This document shows, piece by piece, positions 57,787 to 64,000 of a stretch of DNA of 64,000 bases. This DNA comes from Glebionis coronaria. Taxonomy: Eukaryota > Streptophyta > Magnoliopsida > Asterales > Asteraceae. Positions within the stretch are counted from its first letter, which is position 1, and the number at the start of each line of letters is the position of its first letter. A program made the translations under genes and the position numbers. The notes beneath the pieces are model-generated. The model was given only the letters and a program-made list of their open reading frames with translations. It had not been told where the DNA came from and ran no database searches. The DNA lies in contig CM046876.1 of the NCBI GenBank assembly GCA_025667525.1, positions 480,706,557 to 480,770,556 of the forward strand. Direction: 5' to 3'.

Positions 57787-58101
57787 TGAAAAGTATCAAA
57801 AAGGCACTTAAGATCGGGGGGTCGGGGATGATCAAAGAACATGATGAACATTGATAGTTCTAGTGTGAGAAAGTTAGAGATAGGTGAAAGGAAATTTATG
57901 TGTTTTATTTCAAGTGAAAGAAAACAAAAGAAAAAGAACAAAACTTCCGCACCCCCATGGAGAGTCATGGGGGTATTTATAGGCCTAACATAACAAGACT
58001 ATCTATATTCTGTACATAATTAGTCCCTGCGTTTAGTAAATGATGTATATCTAGTCCAACTCACATGAAAGGCGCCAGCTTACCAAAAAGTAAGTCTAAC
58101 A
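57787..58101 (-). repeat. Element L 3' LTR
   Basis: 315 bp copy of 61534-61845. The minus strand has TATAAATA (57975-57982) next to the hairpin at 57951-57974. The plus-strand ORF 57660-57854 crosses the border and is not a gene. Confidence 0.88.
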
Positions 58102-61100
58102 ATCTCCCTCCAAGATGGTGACTCACGTGAGTTGGTTACAATGTTTCCTTCAAGCAAAAATAAAGAAAAATGATAAGCTTGAATTCAAGCATTCCTTGAG
58201 ACAGTCTTCAGCGACCTTCATCTTCTGGAATACTCCAGCTCTATTTCTTCAGCTTTGTAGAATCTAGTTGAGTTTACTCCCTCCCAACTAGAAGGCCTTT
58301 CATTAAACAAGCAGTAAAGACTGCTCCCTCCCAAACAGATCCTTCAGAGGAAATCTATGGGAGGTGATAGTGTCATCAACATTTTCTCAGAATTTGAAGC
58401 AATCCCAGTCTTGATTCTATGATAGATTACCAGAAGTACACACTCTATCCCGAACATGAAGTCAAATTGTAGCACCAGAGTCAATTAAGTCCCAGAAATG
58501 CACATTTCTCCTGACAGGACAGTGATGATAAAAAGTTGCCACATCAAAGTCAATTAAATCCCGAATGTAGTCAACTTATCCCTCTATGTAGAAACGGTAA
58601 CACCAAAGTCAAGTGACCCTGCATGTACACATTTCTCTCTCCAGGATGATACCTATTAAAGGAATCATCCTTCATTTGTGTACATGGTATGCCAACTGGA
58701 ACCGCTTACCTAGTAACCATTACTATGTGAGAAGATGTCAACAAAATCTCTCTAAAAAAAATTCTCTCAAGATCACCCCGAACTGAATCCCCTTATCAAT
58801 TCTGTTGGCTATTGATAGTGACCACTAATGAAGATAACCCGATAATCCAAACTTGAAACTGAAGTAGAATTCCCCAAACTTGAACTTAAGATTGCACTAT
58901 TGTAGAATGAAGAGCGATGTAGAGAAGTCTTAGGCGTACCCTATACCAAAATGCGGTATTAAAAAGGTACAAATTCTCTAAAGTACCCTATACCAAAACA
59001 GGCGGTATAAGAAAAGGTACTACATCTCTGGAAGAAATCCACAACTGCAAGTGCGTGTGACACTGAGAACCGCAACGAAGCTCCCAAAAAATGATAGTTA
59101 TCCATGTCGTCGTCCATCCTCCCCTTGATAATGGAAACTAGATACTTCAAGTCTTATTCATAACCGTATATGCTCGAACAAGTTATCTTAAAAAGTCGTA
59201 AGTACTCCTTTAAAGATAAAATAAGAACACCTCTAAAAAATCTCACTTCAATCTCAAATAAGTAGCATCGAATCATCTTCGTAATCACATAAACCGTAAT
59301 AGCCGTTAGGAATTTAGGTGAATTTTTTATAAGGATCGTTTTAGTGTAATGTATCGTGTTGTTGTGTTTGTTGTTCGTGAAGAAGTGTTATGATCGAAAA
59401 CGGATATCCGGCCAAAATTTCAATGTTTAAACGGCCTGCCAAAGTAATAAAATCATGTCCCATAAGCGTTTAACACGACAACAATTTTATCACTCGGTTC
59501 TTTTGAAATACCCGGCTCAATCCAATAACCCCATAACTCAAATAATACCTCATAATTAATTTTGCATCATTCGGATATAAAATCGATCATCTCGAATACG
59601 ATTGCAAAAATTAATCGGACCACTATATACCTTTGGTTAATTAGTGATCGTCTCGGTTATCAAATACCACACGCGAACCATGAACACACGTAACCAAGTA
59701 TTACAATCAAATATATGTGCGGTTCAATAGGCCCACATACGAGAGCAACCCGGTTTCAATGGCCCTTAAAAGTTGATAAAAAGGAACGAGACTTGTCCAT
59801 TGTATCTAAAATGATACAACCACAATCTCTCAAATCCTTTTAGTAAACCACCGGTCAAGCCCAACTCAAGAGAAGTAGTCGGTTTAAAAAAAATTATCCA
59901 AGAATTATAAAAGCCAACTAACCCTAATATATCTCACATATAACTCTACTCACACCAAACCCACACTCGTTTCTCGAAACATCCGCCCCCTACACTAAAT
60001 CTGACAAACCTTAAATCCCAATCTCATCTTCAAACCATCTCACACCAAATCTGATCAGTAAATCCCAATCTCATCTTCAAACCAAATCACATAACCACCC
60101 ACGAAGATCGAAACCCTTTATAGATGCAATTATCGATTCGTTTAACCAACAAAACATGGTTTATATATATCTTGATCTGGAAAAAAAACCTGTGATCACG
60201 CAAGCAATCCACGACCTCTTTATGCAATGATGGCTTCAAGATCATTTCATATGATCTCGGGTAGGTATGAAAATAATTGCATGTCATTTTTAGTTTGAAA
60301 ACGAGATGAAGAATGAGTCTAACATGCTTGTTATACTCAATTCTTAACAAATCTCGTATAAAGAAACGGGTAAACACCCTATACAGATCTGTGAAGGGAA
60401 GTTACACGAAAAAAATCTTTTTAAAATATTAAAAAAACGTGTAAACAAACTGAGATCTTGATAGTGAGAGTATGCGGGTCTAGATGTGTTGGGTTATAGG
60501 AGACGATGGGTTTAGGAATAGATGTGGATTTGAGGAGGTAAAAGGTTCGATAGTTGTTACAGTTTAGGTCTCAAAAAGGTTTGTAAGTCCATGAGTCGAA
60601 TTTGAAAGTTACTGGTTTGAATGTTGTGATACAATATGGTTTTGGATTACTGGTTTTGTGTAATAAAATGATGTGTAAGGAATTAACAGATGGGTTTTTT
60701 GAAAAAACATGAGTCTAAATCTGATATATTAAATTAACTGATATAAACTCCACTGTTTTGACTTTCTTGAGATAACCATCGTAATGATGTGTCCCATCGT
60801 AATATGCATCAATTTGAACAAGTCATCGCAACACAACAAGAACCCATCGCACTATGTTTGTGTCTTCCATCGCACTATGTCTTTCATCGCACAATGTTGT
60901 GTCAGTTCAAATAAACACAACATGCCATCGCAGTCAAAGTGAGAACCACTCATCGTAACTATCCATCACGACAAGCCATCGTTAGATATGATCGCAGTGG
61001 CCATCGCATGATACGATCGCAACATTGCCATCGTAAAATGCGAGCCATCGCAGTCAATGCGATCAAAATAGCCATCGCAGTCAATGCGATCAAATTAGCC

Positions 61101-61533
61101 ATCGCATTCAATGCGATCAAGGTAGCCATCGAAAAGAAAAACTGCATCGCACTCACCCATTTGAATATCCTATCATAACAGGTTTTTTGACCAGCTTTGA
61201 AGATACCGAAAAAAATGGTTGGACCATATGATTTTGTCATATACCCAAACATATTAGATTTAATAATGGGGGACAGGGACAAAAAACTAAGCAGGTACCA
61301 AAAATTGGACAAAAACAATGTAACGAGGCATGACAAGAATAGTGAACAAAAAATAATATATCGAGACAAATAGATGAGGGTAGATATAAATGAAGCAGGA
61401 TAGAAATGAATCGTAACAATGTACGAACCATGATTCTGATAACAGAATGAATCTGTTAACACAATGCGAATCAGATAACACACGACACAAACACACGGAT
61501 ACAAGACACCCCCGGTTAGCTCTGATACCAATT
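58102..61533 (-). other. Interior of element L, noncoding
   Basis: 3.4 kb without gag or pol motifs. On the plus strand 60775-61150 is packed with CATCGCA / GCGATCA words, including three consecutive 27-base units (GCCATCGCAGTCAATGCGAT core) at about 61045-61125 that can each fold on themselves. 58085-59150 is AT-rich with an ACAGTC/CTCCC-rich start. The 251-residue minus-strand ORF 61714-60959 runs from inside the LTR through the primer site into the repeats, has no domain and is probably chance. The ORFs at 58959 and 60087 are also unsupported. Confidence 0.72.
61520..61531 (-). other. Primer binding site of element L
   Basis: Minus strand TGGTATCAGAGC, two bases after the LTR, exact initiator-Met tRNA type as in K. 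Confidence 0.9.
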
Positions 61534-61845
61534 GACAAGTATCAAAGAGGCACCTAAGATCGGGGGGTCGGGGATGATCAAAGAACATGATGAACATTGA
61601 TAATTCTAGTGAGATAAAGTTAGAGAGAGGTGAAAGGAAAGTTATGTGTTTTATTTCAAGTGAAAGAAAACTAAAGAAAAAGAACAAAACTTCCACACCC
61701 CCATGGAGAGTCATGGGGGTATTTATAGGCCTAACATAACTAGACTATCTATCCTTTACATAATTAGTCCCTGCGTTTAATAAATGATGTATATCTAGTC
61801 CAACTCACGTGAAAGGCGCCAGCTTACCAAAAAGTAAGTCTAACA
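61534..61845 (-). repeat. Element L 5' LTR
   Basis: 312 bp, minus strand TGTTAGACTTAC to ACTTGTCA. It carries the TATA box at 61721-61728 (minus strand) with the hairpin ACCCCCATG / CATGGGGGT at 61697-61720, second copy at 57951-57974. Confidence 0.9.
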
Positions 61846-63354
61846 GTTTATAGCACACTTCATAAACGACTTTGAATTTAACGGTTACACCCTTTCCATG
61901 CTAGATTAAGCATTCGACTACGTTTCTAGTATGGGGGTATCCTACCCTTAAACTCGAAGCATTGAGGACAATGTTTAACTTTAGTATGGGGGTGAATAGA
62001 TACTTGCCTTGCCAAACCTTCACGCTTTCCAAAGTTTATCTTTTTGTTACAAAATAAGGCTAAAAATGGTCAAATTTTAAAAAATTTCTCATATTTTATA
62101 AGTGTTTGTAGACACGAAAGTAGATTTTCTGATGGCGAGAATAAGAGTAATTTTTACTCGACCGTGCGTGTTGAGCACTTAACTTCGATTCCTTAACTTT
62201 ATATTAGGCTAAGTCTCTTAAATGAGGACGAGAAATGATAGAGTTAATTATAAGTTACTATGCTAAACGTAAAGTACTCGTATTCTTTCAAAAACTCGTG
62301 TGTTCTCGTTGTTTGCTTATTCTCCTTTCGCTTGTATATATATTTTTCTTAATAAGTATAGGCTTAGCGGTTTAGTCTTGATTGTTGGTTTCTAGTATTT
62401 TCTAGTAGCTTCCATGAAATTAAATTAGGAAAACATTAAGGTGTTGCCAGCGTCACGGTTTTGAAGTATTGGCAACCCGAATAATCGAAATCTTCACCTA
62501 ATAATAAGATTTCAAGTGCTCACCTAAATCAAGCAAACAATTTGAAGCTCACAAGGCCGAAAAATCTATGTGAAATTAAAAGTGAATTATGCCTTAATCT
62601 TTGAAAATTTAAAGATCCAAAATTCGCTTTTCGCGTGAGGATATACGTCTTTGGCCATAATAAACACCTCATGGCGAGGTTAAATAAAAGGCAAGGCAAG
62701 ACCGAAGTCATAATAAAAGCTTCATGGCGAAGTTGAATAAAAGATGGAGGTAAACCTATGATAATAAGGCCCATCCGTTAGGGGGCGTACGAAAGTCTTG
62801 GTAATAAGTCTCATGTTCAAAACTGTTATAAAACCGTGTTTATCGATCCTTCTTGTTGACTTAGTTTTTTGACATCGTTTTCTATTAGGGGGTTATTAAT
62901 TCGATGGTCTTGGTTACACCGTTATGACTCTATTTTTAGACCTAAATCTCTATTATCGCATAAGTAAACAATGTATCCTCGTGAACATTCAAGACAAAAA
63001 TAAAATATAAGAGATACCAATTAGGAAATAGGAGTATAAGTACGTGATTAGGGCATATGAGTAGTGTTAGAATTACTAACTTATAATGACAATGATCTCG
63101 TTACACGCTTAGCATGAAATTGGGGTGAAAATCGAGGACGACGAAATTAATTCTAACGAAGCATTTACGTGCTCTTATTCTATGAATCTAAACGTCCCAT
63201 TTTGCGATGAAAATCATACATTATGTCTAAAACGCAAGTAGTAGCAAGTAGTAGTAGTGTAGTAAGTTTATCATTCAATAAAAGTGCATAAAAATGAATT
63301 TTGGAGGTGCTACGATACTTTATTCTAGCATTGCGTGAGGGTACAGCAATGGTT
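61846..63354 (+). other. 3' noncoding region of element C, right part
   Basis: Continues after L. Two polypurine-like copies TAGTATGGGGG (61927, 61982) flank a hairpin at 61957-61976 (AAGCATTG / CAATGTTT with one G-T pair, loop AGGA). This is the same arrangement as in A and B. 62645-62760 has an imperfect repeat around CATAATAAAAGCTTCATGGCGA. No supported ORF; the minus-strand frame 62529-62774 is a translation of this repeat. Confidence 0.72.
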
Positions 63355-63367
63355 TAGTATGGGGCAG
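63355..63367 (+). other. Polypurine tract of element C
   Basis: TAGTATGGGGCAG directly before the 3' LTR. Its core differs from that of A and B, and the upstream copies in C carry the same change. Confidence 0.8.
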
Positions 63368-64000
63368 TGATGAGACTGCTTTTATACATAGTCTCATCGT
63401 CTAAAATGGGCTTAAAATGCATAAAATATCATGAAATATGCCAAATATATGCTTGTGTTTGTTTCATGTGTAATTTAGGTACGGATATTGAGAAAATGGC
63501 AAAAGATCACAAGAAACAAGCCAAAACGAACACGGGAAACGAAGCCGCACAATGAACCAAGCCCTAGAGTTGATTTTCCAAGAATAACCATTGAAGATTA
63601 TACAAGAAGGGTCCTCCAATATTTAAGAATTGACACTTTAAACCCTTGTTTCATAATTACAAGTTTGGTCCTTAAAGTTTGTCAAATTGTAAAAAGGACC
63701 CTCCACTTTGAAAAATTGGCAAGAATGGTCCCTCATAAATGATGACTTGACATTTTTAGTCCTCCAAGAAGTCAATCATACAAGTCAAGACCATGAAGAA
63801 TGAAGAAATGCCAAAAATAACCCTTGAAGAATCATCAAATTACAAGAAATACCCTTGAAATACTTTTACAAAACTTTTTGGGGAAAAAGTGTGAAAACTG
63901 AAACTTTATTAACAAAGGATTTCAGCTTTGTGCTTACTAAACAAAGAATGAAAGGAGAATGGAAGATGGGGGATTAAAACTGCCAAGACACAAAACATAC
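63368..64000 (+). repeat. Element C 3' LTR, cut by the window edge
   Basis: Matches 35852-36520 closely (same TGATGAGACTGC start, same sequence of blocks) with scattered substitutions and small gaps, for example near 63590 and 63625. The duplicated ORFs in both copies (MRLLLYIVSSSKMGLK start) reflect LTR identity, not a gene. Confidence 0.92.

Larger units (their letters stand above)
57787..61845 (-). mobile_element. Element L: small non-autonomous LTR element related to K
   Basis: 4059 bp on the minus strand: 5' LTR 61845-61534, primer site 61531-61520 (TGGTATCAGAGC exact), noncoding interior, purine tract GGAGGGAGAT beside the 3' LTR (58101-57787). LTRs start TGTTAGACTTAC. Flanks TTTTA (57782-57786) and GTTTA (61846-61850) look like a 5-bp duplication with one change. 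It shares promoter hairpin, CTGGTCAAAAAACC block and GCGAT-rich repeats with K. It inserted in the 3' noncoding region of element C. Confidence 0.87.
35852..64000 (+). mobile_element. Element C: large old Athila-like element, 3' end outside window
   Basis: 5' LTR 35852 to about 39917, decayed gag and protease to 43021, interruption by B, decayed RT-RNase H-integrase 54199-57540, 3' noncoding region with insertion L, polypurine tract 63355-63367, 3' LTR from 63368. Both LTR starts read TGATGAGACTGCTTTTATACATAG. Domain order and the post-pol hairpins identify it as Athila-like. Removing B and L leaves about 12 kb up to the 3' LTR, and about 16 kb with a full 4-kb LTR. The target duplication should be CATGG (35847-35851); its partner is out of view. 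Confidence 0.9.

Noticed and set aside
60959..61714. A 251-residue minus-strand ORF in element L
   Set aside because: It starts inside the LTR hairpin, crosses the LTR end and primer site and ends in short repeats. No domain, and K does not keep the frame.

Overview
This is a piece of plant nuclear heterochromatin made almost entirely of nested LTR retrotransposons. I see no cellular gene, no tRNA or rRNA gene and no bacterial or organellar feature. The host is a flowering plant, probably Asteraceae: the Gag start of element C and the cysteine-rich/acidic ORF of element A resemble, from memory, proteins that are very abundant in predicted proteomes of Tanacetum, Artemisia and relatives. That placement is inference without a search.  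Layout: (1) 1-10.4 kb. A minus-strand SIRE-like Ty1/Copia remnant H (8567-~10380) was hit by a minus-strand Tekay-like Gypsy LTR F (8566 down to 1 and beyond). F was then split by element A (962-7857, target duplication GGGAC). A has Athila-type LTRs, tRNA-Asp primer site and polypurine tract, but carries one Cys-rich ORF in place of gag-pol. (2) 10.4-13.9 kb: decayed end of a plus-strand Tekay-like pol plus its 3' LTR (E). (3) 13.9-14.9 kb: nothing recognised. (4) 14.95-32.85 kb: a Tekay-like LTR (J) cut in three by D, a complete but decayed minus-strand Tekay element (16304-28523, duplication CTACA), and by K, a small non-autonomous element with 299-bp LTRs (29844-32311, duplication AATAC). 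(5) 32.85-64 kb: a plus-strand SIRE-like Copia remnant G, hit at 35851/35852 by C, a very large old Athila-like element whose 3' LTR runs off the window. C was itself hit by B (43022-54193, duplication TACAT), a young, nearly intact Athila-like element, and by L (57787-61845), a small minus-strand relative of K.  B is the only element with near-complete coding capacity: Gag, then protease, reverse transcriptase, RNase H and integrase with all catalytic residues visible. Its one obvious lesion is a one-base frame change at the Gag/Pol junction. A shares B's LTR ends, primer site, leader, post-ORF region and polypurine tract, so A is plausibly mobilised by proteins of a B-like partner.  The least expected signals are outside the classical domains: (a) A's protein carries a zinc knuckle of the same CGGPH type as Athila Gag, plus several other Cys-rich fingers; (b) two hairpins lie immediately after the last stop codon in A, B and C and keep pairing despite base changes; (c) the polypurine-tract motif is repeated in the 3' noncoding region and has changed in parallel with the true tract (AAGTGTAGGGG in A and B, TAGTATGGGG in C); (d) a compensated hairpin sits next to the TATA box in the LTRs of K and L; (e) K's 5' flanking host DNA is copied inside the element next to its 3' LTR.
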